DNA from: Hippophae tibetana
Taxonomy: Eukaryota > Streptophyta > Magnoliopsida > Rosales > Elaeagnaceae
Direction of reading: 5' to 3'
DNA length: 64,000 nucleotides
Assembly: GCA_037013495.1 (NCBI GenBank)
Contig: CM072801.1
Location: forward strand, 83,809,816-83,873,815
The notes under the pieces were generated by a model. It did not search any database. It was not told where the DNA came from and was given only the letters and a program-made list of their open reading frames with translations. The translations under genes and the position numbers were made by a program. The number at the start of each line of letters is the position of its first letter. Within the stretch, counting starts at the first letter, position 1. Below are positions 1-13,346 of this stretch, piece after piece.

Positions 1-577
1 TTATAAGACGTTTGATTTGTTTATTCTATTTATGCTTAATGCTTTTGATTATTTACGAATTTTATCAAATGATCTGTGGCACTTAAATAAACTTGGAAGA
101 GACATTTTTGTGCATATTGCTCATGGATAGAATGACATGTATGATGAAGGATAGGAATATATCCTAATTGTATGTGTGGCTATTTGAGAACTTAAAACGT
201 AATGAATCTTGGTGAATTTAATTCTCATAGGAATATAGTGAATTAATTTAACGAGGTGTGTTTATACGGAGCTCGGAAGAGATGTATGGATAAAATTAGA
301 AGTTTTTGGTTGACAAATTAAATGTACTAAAAAATATAAATCAAGAGAAAATAACATGATTCGAGTGGATTAATTTGGTGAAAAACTACAATCCTAGATT
401 TCTTTTATTTTGTTATAAAACTCTTTTCTTAAATTTATTCCAAATCAACGATTGTTTTGGATAAAATCAGAGAGAGATAATTTTAGTACTCAACAAACTG
501 TAGTGACAAATCTCTGTGGGAACGATAACTTACTTATCAAATTTTATTACTTGTGACCGTATATGCTTGCACGTTTT
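1..577 (+). mobile_element. LTR fragment, Athila/Tat-like, same family as the young LARD
   Basis: The stretch reads as the diverged reverse complement of the first ~590 bases of the LTR at 30304-32207. Shared landmarks are the Glu-Leu-Gly-Arg-like run around gagctcggaagagatg, the block around aacgaggtgtgttta, and the terminal block with cttgtgaccgta near 550-570. It is therefore the 3' part of a plus-oriented LTR, cut by the window edge on the left. Homology stops near 577, and no primer-binding site follows. It is an old, broken copy, much more diverged than the two LARD LTRs. Confidence 0.75.
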
Positions 578-599
578 ATGCTCTCCAAAAGAGACAACA

Positions 600-1500
600 C
601 TTATCTTCCAATAGTCATAGCCAACTAATTGAATCCATTTTCTAGGTTCTTGATAGCATCTTTTGTGTCTTGTTGAAACCTAATTGAATCTTGTTAAAAC
701 TTGATATAATCTTATTGGAACTTAACAGTGTTGGATGCTTCTGAACTTATCAAATCCTCTAAATATGTACCTTGAGGTGAATGAGTATTTTTTGGCTCAC
801 TTGGTATGGTTGTTGACCTCATAGAAAAGAAAAACATGGTGGATTAGTTGGAGCAATAGCTTAACTATCACCAAAATAGCTAAATTGGGGTGATCATTTC
901 AACCGAAATCGTAAGTGTTAAGAAAGGGATCATATCTTTTCCTTTGTTGCCCTTGGTATCCCCTTGTACCATTTTTTTTATTCAACATTAGGGTCTTCAA
1001 TAGTAGGACACATATCTGTTGGGTGTCTAATGTTAGTGCAAATTTCACAAGCTTTAACTTGTTTTATTAATAATTGTTGCATAATTGAAGTAAGAATGCT
1101 CATTTGTTATTCCATATTATTAGGAACTCCCACTTTATTAACCTTTTGTGGTGGGTTGGAATGGGTTCCAAACTATTGATCATTTGTAGCAATAGTGGCA
1201 ATAACAATTTTAGCATTTTTAGAAGTTTTATTCACTAATGTACCACCACATATTGTGTCGTTTTTCTAGTGGTTGTACTACTTATCATCTGAAACAACTA
1301 TTCTAAGAGAAATATTTTTCAACTTCTAAAACCACTATAATCATACTTTAGGCTTCAAGCTAGAAAAACGACATGAGATTCTTTCAAATGCTTATTTAGA
1401 TCCTCATCAACTTGACCTCGAAAAGTAGGCAAAAGATAAATCATGCTAGAATTCAATTCAAGAGTATCATTATTGTCATTGTATTGAATGTATAATAGTT
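600..1500 (-). mobile_element. Decayed gag C-terminal region with zinc knuckle, Athila/Tat type
   Basis: The minus strand at 1006-1053 reads as a CX2CX4HX4C knuckle with the residues CEIC, H and PTDMC. That wording (HPTDMCP) is typical of Athila/Tat-lineage Ty3/gypsy gag proteins. Sequence downstream on the minus strand, toward 600, resembles the gag tail that follows the knuckle. It is an old broken fragment. Its orientation is opposite to the LTR piece at 1-577, so the two need not come from one insertion. Gag normally coats the element RNA in cytoplasmic particles. Confidence 0.6.
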
Positions 1501-2319
1501 GATGATTCAATTCAATAAACAATGTTGGCCATTGTGTTTAGATATTTTTCAAAATAGAAATGATACTGAAGTTTTGTATAGATGCACTTGTGGTAAAAAT
1601 TAAATGTATTATTTTCATATTAATGATATGTATTGTTCTAAATGCAATGTTTAATTTATTGATCATTTATTAAATTATGCATGTATGAAAGAAAATACAA
1701 TGGAATATTTATAATGTTGTTATATTTGTGAAATATTAACATAGGTAAAATATTTAAAAAAAAATGAATTGAGTTTAATTTATATATCAAGATTTAAATG
1801 AAGTTTGTTAAAGAAAAGTATATCGATGTATTTTTCATAACAAACATAAGAGTTAAATTTATGATTTAATTATTTGAATCTCATTTAGAGTCAACTTTTC
1901 GATTTTGGATTTTATTATTCAGATCTCTAGACAACTCTATTTCAAACAGTTTTTATAAGAATTATTATTAGAAAATATATTTACAACATATTTTTCATAG
2001 TAGTTTTAAAATCTCAAAGTTAGTTTTCAGATACTTAAATAATAAATCTAATTTTGACACCTTCATAAGAGTTTAAATTATTATGTCGACATAAGATGAC
2101 ACTTAAATGGTTTTTTAATTTTTTAGAAAGAGGAGCATAATTTAATTAAGGTTTAAATTGTCAGCCAGATTGAAGATGACAAGTTAAAGTTTAATTCATA
2201 AAAAACATGATCATTGCCTAGAATATTTTCTTATTAAAAAAGAAGAGTGAATAATATTAATTTATATCTTTCATAACCTAAGTAATATTGAACAAGCATG
2301 ATCAACTAACTAATGCCTT
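1500..2319. other. AT-rich intergenic stretch, nothing recognised
   Basis: No open frame of note, no RNA gene and no clear repeat partner elsewhere in the window. It separates the gag remnant from the first copy of the X family. Confidence 0.5.
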
Positions 2320-5055
2320 TCCCTATTTATATCGATGACTCGATTACTTTTTCTATAAACTATAGACAAAATAGATCTCGAGTTCCATATACACCTTACG
2401 CTCATATGAGTTGGAGACTATCTCCTAGCTCAGTTGCCTCTTGTAAATTATTTAAATAGAAGGATACTATTTATTCACTATTCTTGGGTGATCTGTTGGG
2501 ATTGAGTCATTTATTTCCTTGCTCTCTCGATTTGTTGTCTTTCTGTATATGTTTTTATGTCATTTTGTTTGTGTTCATCTCTTTGACTCTTCTTCTTCAC
2601 ACTCTCTTACTATTTCCTTTGCATGCACAATATATTAATTGACATATTTTTTCTTTACCTATCTAACTGATCCTCTACTTGTTTTATCATATGCTAGTTG
2701 CTTTGACATGTCCTTTCTGTATGTTTACCTTGCATATTGCCTACATCTTCCCCTATGACTTTTTTCATATACATCACATCATATGCTCTTAATCAAGACA
2801 AAATATTGGGATTATGCTTTATGATGTCTTATCATGCATATGCAATGTCGTATAGTATATATCTCATTTTTTTACTAGGTTCTTTGTTTCTACACCAAGC
2901 ATGTTGTATGTTGATTCCATGTTTGTCTTTTTCAACTACTATTCTTATTTTACCTTCTTTTCCTCCTACAATGTAATTACTTCTTTGAAATTTATTGAGA
3001 TATCTTTCTTACTTGCATCTTTGTGTGTCATTCTTTTTTGGGTTTTTTGTGGTTTTCTTTATGCATCTATATGTCATATAGAGTTTTTACCTATCTTTAG
3101 GACTTTTGACACACTTATAATGTTTTAACTAAACTCTCCTATTTTGTTAGCACTCCTACCATTTGAGTAATTTTCCCTATATAAGAATATATTTTATTTC
3201 TAAGTTGGAACTTTTATCTTTCTCACATGCTTAATGGTTTTAGTAGCTTTCCTTATTTCTTCTTTCTCTTAGGAGTGTTCCTTGTAATGTTCACTAGTAA
3301 GTTAGTTTCTTTCTTTCTCGTGACTAGCAATGCTTTTTACTTGTCGTTCATTGTTTAATTGCTTTTGGTAGAATGCATGACATATGTTTTCTTTGGTAAG
3401 CTAAGATGGTTTCTGTTTGCACTTATATTTGTTTTCTAATGAACTTAGGTTCTTGCCTGATGCATGGTTTTACTCACTTCTTTTCTCTATTTCCTTTTCT
3501 CTTGAAGCATGCAGTTGTTCTTAATGGCTTTGACTTAATCTTACCTACAACATAGTACTAGTGTTAGGATTATAGCATATTTGTATCCTTCTCTCCCTCA
3601 TATAAGAGTGTACATTTGATTTTCTGTGTGAAAAAGAAGGATAAGTTTCTGTGCACAACTATACGTTTATGCCACGTTATGTGCCACAGAGGCTGTGAGT
3701 GTAGGATTGCACCATGTATTGTTATCTTCGCTACATGAATTCAAGGGGAATGTTGCATGAAGTTAGGGGGAGTTGTGCATTTATTCTTGTGTCAGTTCCT
3801 ATCTGTGTGTACCTATGCAAGGAAAACACGATAGTATGTGGTTTGACTACATGCAATTTTTACATGATAGGTTCACAGGGTATGTATTTGTTTCATGTGT
3901 GTAGTTTACAAATGTAGAGTGAAGTATTCGAGATTTAAATGTGTTATGTGCACTAGTAATGAGACCCTCGTGTTTTAGAATGGTAGATTGGATGATTTGG
4001 CTCATGAAGTTGGAAGGAGTACTCAAGATGGATACACTTGGTGTATATGTGTCTTTTAGGTTTTGTGTGTGGCATTGTGTTGTTTATGGAACAAAAAACT
4101 TTAGAACATCTTCATGATCTTCTCTTGCTTGATAAGTTTATGGATTTAATTGTGTAGTGTTTTGACACAGAAAAGCCAAAGAGGGAGAATGAAAGTCTCA
4201 TTGTACTCGTGCCTGTGTGTTGGCTTCCCATGTTCAAAATATGATGTATGTTATTTTACTTTGTGTTTTTATCTTTCTCAAGGTTGGTTACTCCGAATAA
4301 GTAATTAATTCACGTATGTAGTTAGATACACTTTGTATGTAAGCTTGTTTACACACACTACATGTTTTTTTAGTAGTGTGCACGCTAGGTTTAGAGTATT
4401 AGTTTTCGATGGATGTTGTCAATTATATTTGGTTCATTTTTGAGTGCAAAAATTTGCAGAGTCTACTAGAAATGTTTTGGAAACAAAAAAAATTTGACTA
4501 TTTTTCCCCTCACTAGCTAGCTCATCACCAGTCTCCCACCACCCTTGGCAAGGTGGTTGGCATGGTGGCCGAAGAGGTTGCCGATGAGGTGCCAAAATTA
4601 GACCCTTTAAATAACCCATTCATTTCTCTCTTCCTTAACCCTTGTTCAAGAGCGAAAATTCTGCCAAAATACACCCTATGATTTATATCTAATTTCAAAA
4701 TTTGTTTGGAGAGGTTATATTAGAGAGTGGATCATTTTTGGGAGTTTAATAATCAAATTTTAATCTATATGAGTACATAATTTGATTATATGTCTCCCAT
4801 ACACGATTTGCTATTAGTAGTGAATTATGTGTTCTATGAGGTTACTAGTTGACACACTTACTATTGATAATTGTTGGTTTCAAATCAAATCACATTGGTG
4901 GTCTTACCTATAGAGGACAACTGGGTTCGAGTGTTGAACCAAACAGTTGTGGAAGCAACAAGTGAAGAGCAATAGTAGATGGTTTTGATGGAGGTCCTAA
5001 CTAATAGAAGTAGTAGTGGTTTTATGTTTTATTAGTGTCGTAACATGTTTACTAT
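2320..5055 (+). mobile_element. X-family LTR copy A (partial), Ty1/copia-like
   Basis: Homologous to 6165-10555 and 13190-17445, starting a little before the LTR and running to the block gtgaattatttgct. It is shorter than copies B and C. The block around 4500-4600 (accacccttggcaaggtggttgg) and the TATA-like block at 4606-4613 are shared with the others. By eye it is closer to copy B than B is to C. Broken and old. Confidence 0.7.
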
Positions 5056-6331
5056 TTAGTGAATTATTTGCTACTGTTTGAAAAGGATAAGAGAAAGGCT
5101 ATAGATTTCCTTGAGGAAAAAGAACCCAAGATTAGCATATTGAAGAAAACGCTAGGGGAAAGGAAGTCCTCTATTGATGAACAACAAAGTGAAAATCATA
5201 AGAAAGTTGAAAATATAAAGGAATAGTTAATGGTTCCTACTTATGGTAAAGCTACTCAATCTTTGGTTAGTCTTATTCCCACTCTTGATCTGAAGAATGT
5301 AATTGAATAATTAAAAAGGTAGATAATTGTTCTTGAGGACTTAAATGATCATTTGATTGATTCTCTTACAAAAAAGGATGTTGAGATTGAGAAACTACAT
5401 GAGAGAGTTAAGATTCATAATAATTTGATCTCTTATCTTGAATCTTTCCTAAGGGAAAAGGAAGACTTGGTTACAATCCTGAAGGAAAAATTATGCATGT
5501 GAGAGAAAGTACTAGCACACTCTAATATTACCATCGACAAAGTGACTATAGGTTCAAAAATATTAAATGAAATGATTAGCATTTTCAAGTTTTCTAGAGA
5601 AAAGCATGGAATTTATTATAGAGAGAGGGTTTCAACATGTATAGGTGGTTCTACTATGTTTTTCAAAGCTTCTAATCAAGAACCAAAGTTAAAGTCAACC
5701 ACTACTACCTTAAGAGGTAAATTTGTTGCATGGTCTTAGTTAGATTCCCTTAGTAAGGTGAACCATTCACCTAAGGCATGCTTTTAATTGCATGTACCTA
5801 TTGCCATTCCCATTTGTCACGACTATGGTGAGCTTGGACATTTGAGATCACACTTGGGAAACTAGCTTATCATCCTTATGTGAAAGTTGATGTGAGCACT
5901 CCCTATTCTTCTTTTTCGAGTACCACTCCTTGAAATCAGAGACCCCATGTTCCAAATCCATTGTTGGCACTTGTTGATATTGTGTAATTACTAGCCATAT
6001 TGCTAGGCAGTGTCCTAGATATATGAGGAGTATGTATCAGACTTCTTAACCTCGGTCTTCCCTATCTCCTTGGACTGGATGTAGCTACTATGGCTCATCT
6101 GAGTATATTCTTGTAGGTATCATTATGCACCTGAGGCACAAAGTAGAAGGAAATAAATCCACCTCAAGAAGTCTACCTTACCCTATTTATATTGATGATT
6201 TGACTACATTTTCTAAAAACTATAAACTAAACAGATCCCGAGTTCCATATACACCTCATGCTCACATGAGCCAGAGATTATCTCCAAGCTCAGTTGTCTC
6301 TTTTAAATTCTTTAAATGGAGGGACACTATT
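5056..6331 (+). mobile_element. X-family interior, decayed gag remnant (first)
   Basis: Homologous to 12010-13346. It holds a Lys/Glu-rich coiled-coil-like part (about 5090-5500) and a zinc-knuckle remnant at about 5813-5855 (reads C-x-x-Y-GELGHLRSH). The order, helical stretch then CCHC knuckle, matches copia gag proteins that carry a UBN2-type capsid domain. It lies directly between LTR copies A and B. No protease, integrase or reverse transcriptase is visible. Broken. Confidence 0.65.
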
Positions 6332-9300
6332 TGATCACAATTCTTAGGTGATCATTTGGGATTAAATCATTTATTTCCTCTCTCTTTCTTTGTTGTCTTT
6401 CTGTATGTGTTTTTATGTCATTTTGTTTGTGTTCATTTCTTTGACTCCTCTTATTGACTCTTTCTTACTATTTCTTTTGCATGTACAGTATATTAATTGA
6501 CATAATTTTTTATTTGACCTTTCTAACTAATCCTCTACTAGTTTTCTCACATGCTGGTTGCTTTGGCATGTCCCTCATATGCATTTACCTTGCATACTGT
6601 CAACCTGTTCCTCTATGGTTTTTCTCTTACACATCACATCACATGCTTTTAATCAACACAAAGTATTAAGATTATTATTTATACCTTCTTATCATGCATA
6701 TACAATGTCATGCAGTATATATCTCATCTATTTTACTAGGTTCTTCATTTCTACACCAAGCATATTGTGTATTGATTCCATGTTTGTCTTTTTTAGCTAT
6801 TGTTCCTATTTTACCTTCTTTTTCTCCTGCAATGTAGTTACTTCTTTGAAATTTACTGAGATATCTTTCTTACTTGCATCTTCGTATGTCACTCTTTTTT
6901 GGGTTTTCTGTGCTTTTCTTTATGCATCTGTATGTCATATAGAGTTTTTACCTATCTTTAGGACTTTTGACATACTTATAATGTTTTAACTAAACTCTTA
7001 TATTTTGTTAGTAGTCCTACTATTTGAGTAGTTTTCCCTATATAAGAATATCTTTTGTTTCTATATTGGAACTTTTACCTTTCTCACATGCTTAATGGTT
7101 TTAGTAGCTTTCCTTGTTTCTTCTTTCTCTTGGGAGTGCTACTTTTAATGTTCACTAGTCAGTCAGTTTCTTTCTTTTGACTAGCAATGATGTGAGTATT
7201 ATTTTTCTCTCTTTCAAGACACTTTTTTCCTTCCATTTGAGCTTTGACCAGTTTTAAGTCCATTCTTGTCATCTCTCCTATTAGTCTTTCGTTTGTGTTT
7301 TATAAGACTAACAACTTTTCTTTTTGCTACTATTGCATGAAAATTGAATTTTAGAAGGATCACGTTCATATATGTTTGGCATGCTTTTGACCTGAATTGA
7401 AGTATGGTTGTTTTGATATATGTATTCTCGAAGAGCATGTATGGCTAAATTTTTCTTTTTGTCATATCCCAAATGAAATTTTCTTTTACACATGCCATAT
7501 ATTTGTGAATTTGTATGGTTATTTTGAGAAGCTTGTATGGATCTCCGACTTTGATGATTTGTATTTCTCTAACAAGCTCTAGAATCCACCTCTAGTGTCT
7601 CTCAAGGTGAAATTCTTGGTGTTGATTGATTAGAAAGAGGATTTAGACTATCCTTGAATCGTTTATTCCTTTCTTGCCACCATTGTTCTCGTATCCTTAG
7701 CCTCCCATCTTTTCTTTACTCCTAAATACTACCCTAGCCCTAAGTTTTATTCCTACTTACTTTATCCACCTTTTTTGAGTTTGTATGTTCTACATTTATC
7801 AGTTTATCATATTGGTTTCTATAAAAAACAAAAGGAAAGGGGAATGAAAAAGAAAGATGGGTGATAACGAAGTGTTGAATATACAAAAAAATGGGAAAAG
7901 GGAAAAAGAAAAAGGAAAATGAGTATTGATTTTTGTTTGTGTAAAAACAAAGTAAGGAGGAAAGATGAAAAACAAGAAAAGTGACAGGGTGATGAGGTAA
8001 TGTTGCTTAAACATCCATTTTTTGTATATTGTTCTCTCAACTTCATTGGTTGAAGTGTGAAAAGTAAAGAGAAAATAACCCTTGTTTAAAGGTGTAAATG
8101 TGATGGATTTGGAATAATCTATTTGATGGGATCAAGAAAGTTGTGTTCAAGCCTAAATGTTTCCTATTCTTTACCCATACCTTAGGTTGTCATTACAAAC
8201 ACTAAAATACTTATTGATTTCTTCTCGGTTGGCACTTACATTAGTGGTGAGAGAGAGACTCATTGTGGAAATATGAAGCTTGATTCAACTTGAGTCTATA
8301 TTTCAATTTTCTTGGTTTGCATAAGCATGTCATGATGGTATACAGAGTAAACAAATTTTGCATATCACACACAGTGCATGTGATCAAAAAATTTAGTCAT
8401 AACCTTACATGAATACATCATAGATTGATGGACATTGGATATTTGTGCTAAAGGTTTTGTTTATCCTCTATGAATAATCTAATTTGTTGAACATGCTTTG
8501 TTTGCTTCCTTCATTATGTGTTTCTTACTCTCTACTTTTTGTAGATGCTTTTTGTTAGGGGTCTTTGTGAGTAGAATACATAACATGTTTATTGTATCGT
8601 ATGCATACTTTTAAGGGAAAAGTTGTGTGTCTTATGTATGTTATTAAGAAAAGTGATGTGTTTATTTTACTTCCAAATTTTTGTCCTATTTTATGAATCT
8701 TTGTTTTCTGTCTTATTCATATGAATCTTTCTTCTCTTTTCCATCTCTTTATATGAACCATGCATAAATATAAATGTTAGTATGGCAAGTTGCATGCACT
8801 ATATGCAAACTCTATTTTCACATGTATACCTACGTGTTTCCCTGCTTCTGCTTCCTTCTTGCATGCTTCTTACTTGTTATTAATTGTTTAATAGATTTTG
8901 CTAGAATTCCCTACATATTTTTTCTTTGGTAAGCTAAGATGGTTTATATTTGCACTTATAATTTTTTTGCTAGTGAACTTAGGTTTTGCATGGTTTTACT
9001 CACTTTTTTTCTTTGTTTCCTTTTCTCTTGAAGCATGTAGTATTTCTTATTGGGTTTACTTTAATCTTACCTACTATAGTGTATTAGTGTTAGGATTATA
9101 GCATATTTTTATCCTTCTCTCCATCATATAAGAGTGCACATTTGGCTTTCTAGGTGAAAAAGAAGGATAAGTTTATGTGCACAACTATACGTGTATGCCA
9201 TGTTATGTTCCACATAAGCTATGAGTGTAGGATTACACCGTAATTGTTAACCTAGTTGTATGCATTCAAGGGGAATGTTGCATCAAGTCTGGGGGAGTTG

Positions 9301-10927
9301 TGCATTCATGCTTGTGTTTGTGCCTATCGGTCTGTATCTATGCAAGGGTAACACAATATTATATGGTTTGACTATATGCTATTTTAACATGATAGGTTCA
9401 CAAGGTATGTATTTGTTTCATGTGTGCAAATTACAAGTGTAGAGTGAACGCTTTGAGATTTAAATGTGTTATGTGTACTAGTGATGAGACCCTCGTGTTT
9501 TAGAATGACATATTTGATGAGTTGGTTCATTAAGTTGGAAGGAGCACTCAAGATGGATGCACTTGGTGTATGTATGTCTTTTGGGTTTAGTGTGTGTCAT
9601 TGTGTTGTTTATGGGAACAAACAACTATAGGACATCTTCATGATCTTCTCGTGCTTGATAACTTTAGGAAAGCCAAAGGGGGAGAATGTAAGTCATGTGG
9701 TACTTGTGCCTGTGTGTTTGCTTTCGATGTTCAAAATATGATGTTTGTTATTTTACTTTGTGTTTTTATCTTTCTCAAGGTTGGTTACTATGAATCAGTA
9801 ATTAATACATGTATGTAGTTAGGTACACTTTGTATGTGAGCATATTTACACACACCACAAGTTTTGTTTTTGTTGTCAGTATGCTAGGTTGAGAATACTA
9901 GTTTTCGATGGATGTTGTCAATTATATTTGGTTCGTTTTGAGTGCGAAAATTTGTAGAGAATACTAGGAAATTTTTGAAAACAAATTTTTTTTAACTATT
10001 TACCAACTTGCTAACGTGCTCACCACTAAGTTCCTACCACCCTTGGTGGTGTGGCTAGAGAGGTTACTGGCGAGTTGCCAAAATTGGATCCTATAAATAC
10101 CCCATTCATTTCTCTCTTCTTTATCCCTTTTTCAAGAGTAGAAATTATTCAAAAATACACTCTGAGATTTATATTTAATTTTAAAATTTGTTTAGAGAGG
10201 TTATTTTAGAGAGTGGATCATTTTTGGGAGGTTAATAATCAAATTTTAATCTATATGAGTATATAATTTGACTATGTGTCTCCCTTATGCGATTTGATAT
10301 TAGTAGTGAATTGTGTGTTTTGTAAGGTTATGAGTTCACACACTTACTATTGATAATCGTTGGTTCGAATCACATCACATTGGTGGTTTTAGCTATGGAG
10401 GACAGTTGGGTTCTAGTGTTGAACCAAACAGTTGTGGAAGTAGCAAGTGAAGAGCTATAATAGGTGGTTTTGATGGAGGTCCTAACTAATAGAAGTAGTA
10501 GTGGTTTACGTTCTATTAGTGTTGTAACATGTTTACTGTTTAGTGAATTATTTTTTGCTGAGTGATTTCCTTAAGCAACCCAAGGATGTCACTATATAGA
10601 TAAGATCTCTATATAGGTGTACCTCATTATATCGATTATAATGTATGATTTGATTTTTTGTTAGTACAATCCAAGTTTATGGTGTATATGTTTCAACATA
10701 TTATTAGCATAAACTTTGGTTACAAGGTATTTGTTATTTACCTACATTTTTTCCGACGTATAGTATATGTTATTAAAATGTTCTACTTTCGATATTGTAT
10801 TGTTTGTGCTTCTGTTGCATGAACTATATAAGTGTTATATTATTCTGTTCTTTGTGAGTTAGGGACAAGTCTTTTAGTAGTCTGTATCTCCTTACCCCAG
10901 TTGTAAGTGGAGTTGTTAACTCTTTCA
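6332..10927 (+). mobile_element. X-family LTR copy B, about 4.6 kb, Ty1/copia-like
   Basis: The right end is set by the primer-binding-site-like sequence that follows at 10928-10945, which resembles the usual TGGTATCAGAGC match to initiator tRNA-Met. The left end is approximate, after a short purine-rich run near 6317-6328. Nearly the whole length aligns with copy C (13347-17785). A TATA-like box lies at 10092-10099, implying a very long U3 of about 3.7 kb and an R-U5 of about 0.8 kb. Open frames inside are not conserved in copy C, so I see no real gene here. Confidence 0.65.
10092..10099 (+). promoter_or_regulatory. Putative TATA box of X-family LTR
   Basis: TATAAATA in copy B, followed about 15-30 bases on by a pyrimidine-rich tract (ttcatttctctcttc) like a plant start region. 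The matching sites are TTTAAATA at 4606-4613 (copy A) and TATAAGTA at 16980-16987 (copy C). The position is inferred from sequence only. Confidence 0.45.
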
Positions 10928-13346
10928 ATTAATATCAGAACGGGTTCACCCTTTTGTGCTTAACTAAACCGATGTTAATCATGTTAACTATCATTTTCAT
11001 AGACATACACATTCCCTTTGATAAATTCAGGACAAGGATATAATGTAAGTAGACCTCTAGTTTTCAATAGGCTAAACTATGCCTACTAGAAATCATAAAT
11101 GAAGGCCTTTTGAAGTCCTTAGGTAACAGTATGTGGTTCCTTGTCAAGAATGGCTAGACATATCCTACCAAAACCCTACCTAATAACATTGTGAGTCCTC
11201 AACCCATGATTGAATGGACTAAATATGAGATTAATAAATTGAAATGGAATAGCATAGGACTTTATTTTCTCATCGTGGTTTTTTCATTAGATGAATATTG
11301 GAGAATTCAAAGTTATACTTCTTCAAAACAAGCATAGGACATCTTAGAGACCACCTATGAAAGTACTTCAATAGAAAGATCCAGAATTCTAAAGTTTAAC
11401 AAATATTTTGAACTCTGTATGATGGAAGGGGATGAAACCTTTGACAAATTCTACGCACACTTTTCAAACATTGTCTATTGTTCCTATAACTTTGGAAGAC
11501 CTATTAGTGAGGAAAATATAATTGAGAAAATCATCGCTATCACATCATATTGGTATCATACCAAAGTTAATATGTTTGAGTCCATGTACAAACCAAGTGA
11601 ACTTATAGTTAATAAGTTAGTCTGTGACTTTCAAATCTTCAAATTGCATCACTTTTTACAAAGACAAGAGTAGATTTCTTCTAAAAATGGAAAAATCTTA
11701 GCCCTCAAGACTACTAAGGGAAGTGAACCAATCAAAGATATGTGTATCATAGGTTATGATAATGATGATTCTAACTCTGACGAGGAAGAAATGGAATTCC
11801 TTGCTCAAAGAATTACCAGATTCTTCATGAAGAAGAAACTTTCTCTTGGTACTACTAAAAGAGATACTTGCATTTTCAAAACCTCAAGATCTACAACAGA
11901 TGGTAAAGACTCAGAAAATGTTTTTGAGAAACCAAGTGAAGGTCACTTGAATAAAATAAGTTTCTTTGAATGTGGAAAGCAAGTACGAATTGCTCTCAAA
12001 GCTTTCAAATACTAAAATGCACAAACAAACGTGCAATGAAGGCTAGGGAGAGTCTTGAGGAAAAATAAATCAATATCAGTAGGTTGAAGGAAACTCTAGA
12101 GGAAAGGAAGTCCACTATTGATGAAAAAAAACTTAATCTCACAAGCAGGTGTAGGGTCATTCAAAAAAGGTATGATGATTTGCTAAAAAAGTTTAATACA
12201 AATCATAAAGAAGTTGAAAATCTTAAGGAACAATTAATGGTTCATACTTATGGTAAAGTTTCTCAATCTTTTGTTAACCCTATGTATGTTCCTGATCTAA
12301 AGAATGAAATTGATTAATTAGAAAGGTATATATTTGTTCTTAAGGACTCAAAGGATCATTTAACTAACTCTCTTATGAAAAAGGTTGCTTAGATTAAGAA
12401 ACTACATAAGAAAGTCATAATTCTTAATAATTTGACCTCTTATCTTAAATCGTTCCTAAGAAAAAAAGGAAGATGTGCTTGTGGCTCTGAAAAAAAACTT
12501 AGTATGTGAGATAAAGAAATGGAATGCTCTACCATTTCCATTGACAGAATTACTACTGATTCAAAAATGTTAAATGAAATGATTAGGAATGTCAAGTTTT
12601 CTAGGGACAAGCATGAAATTGGGTAAAGCGATGGGGTTTCAACTACTACAAGTGGTTCTACTATGTTTATCAAAACTTCCAATCAAGAACCAAAGGTAAA
12701 GTCTACCACTACTACCCCAAGAGTTAAATCTATTACATGCTCTTAGTCAGATTCCCTTAGCAAGGTGAACCATTCATCTAAGGCTAGCACTTCCCTTTAC
12801 TCCAGTAGTGGTCTACTATCTGTACCTATCGTCATTCCCATTTGTCACCATTGTGGGGAGCTTAGGTATTTGAGACCACACTATAAAAAAAAATTCTCAT
12901 CCTCGTGTGAAAGTCATTGTGAGTGTACCCTCTTTTTCTCCTCCATATACTACTCGGAGTTAAAAACCCCATTTTCCCAACTTCATTGTTTGCATTTGTT
13001 ACTATTGTGTCATTGCTGGCCATATTACTAGGTAGTGTCCCAAATATGTGAGGAGTATGTATCCATCTCGCTCTTCTCCATCTTCTTCGACTAGATCTAG
13101 CTACTGTGGTACATCTGAGCATGTTCTTGTAGGTTGTATTATGCACTGAGGCACAAAGAAGAAAGAAATAAATCTACCTTAAGAATTTTATCTCGTCCTA
13201 ATTATATGGATGACTCGATTGAATTTTCTAAAAAATATAAACTAAATAGATCATGAGTTCCAAATGCACCTCATGTTCATATAAGTCAGAGACTATCTCC
13301 TAACTTAATTGCCCCTCATAAATCTTTCAAACGAAGGGATACTATT
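10928..13346 (+). mobile_element. X-family interior, decayed copia gag (second)
   Basis: It begins with a tRNA-Met-type primer-site remnant (10930-10945). Parts in order are: an N-terminal region reading like SRP.LFN.LNYAYWK (about 11050-11090), typical of the DUF4219 start of copia gag; a UBN2-like capsid helix block at about 11340-11670 (ILETTYEST, MMEGDETFDKFYAHF); an acidic linker (11740-11810); a coiled-coil stretch (12040-12420); and a zinc-knuckle remnant at 12843-12884 (CHHCGE). No pol domains follow before LTR C. It looks like a gag-only, non-autonomous copia relative, and is broken in many places. Confidence 0.7.

Noticed and set aside
6558-6989. 143-residue hydrophobic frame in X LTR B, partly matched in copy A (2901-3128)
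   Set aside because: Differences between copies show no codon pattern, the frame is not kept in copy C, and composition alone (T-rich) gives Phe/Leu/Ile-rich readings.
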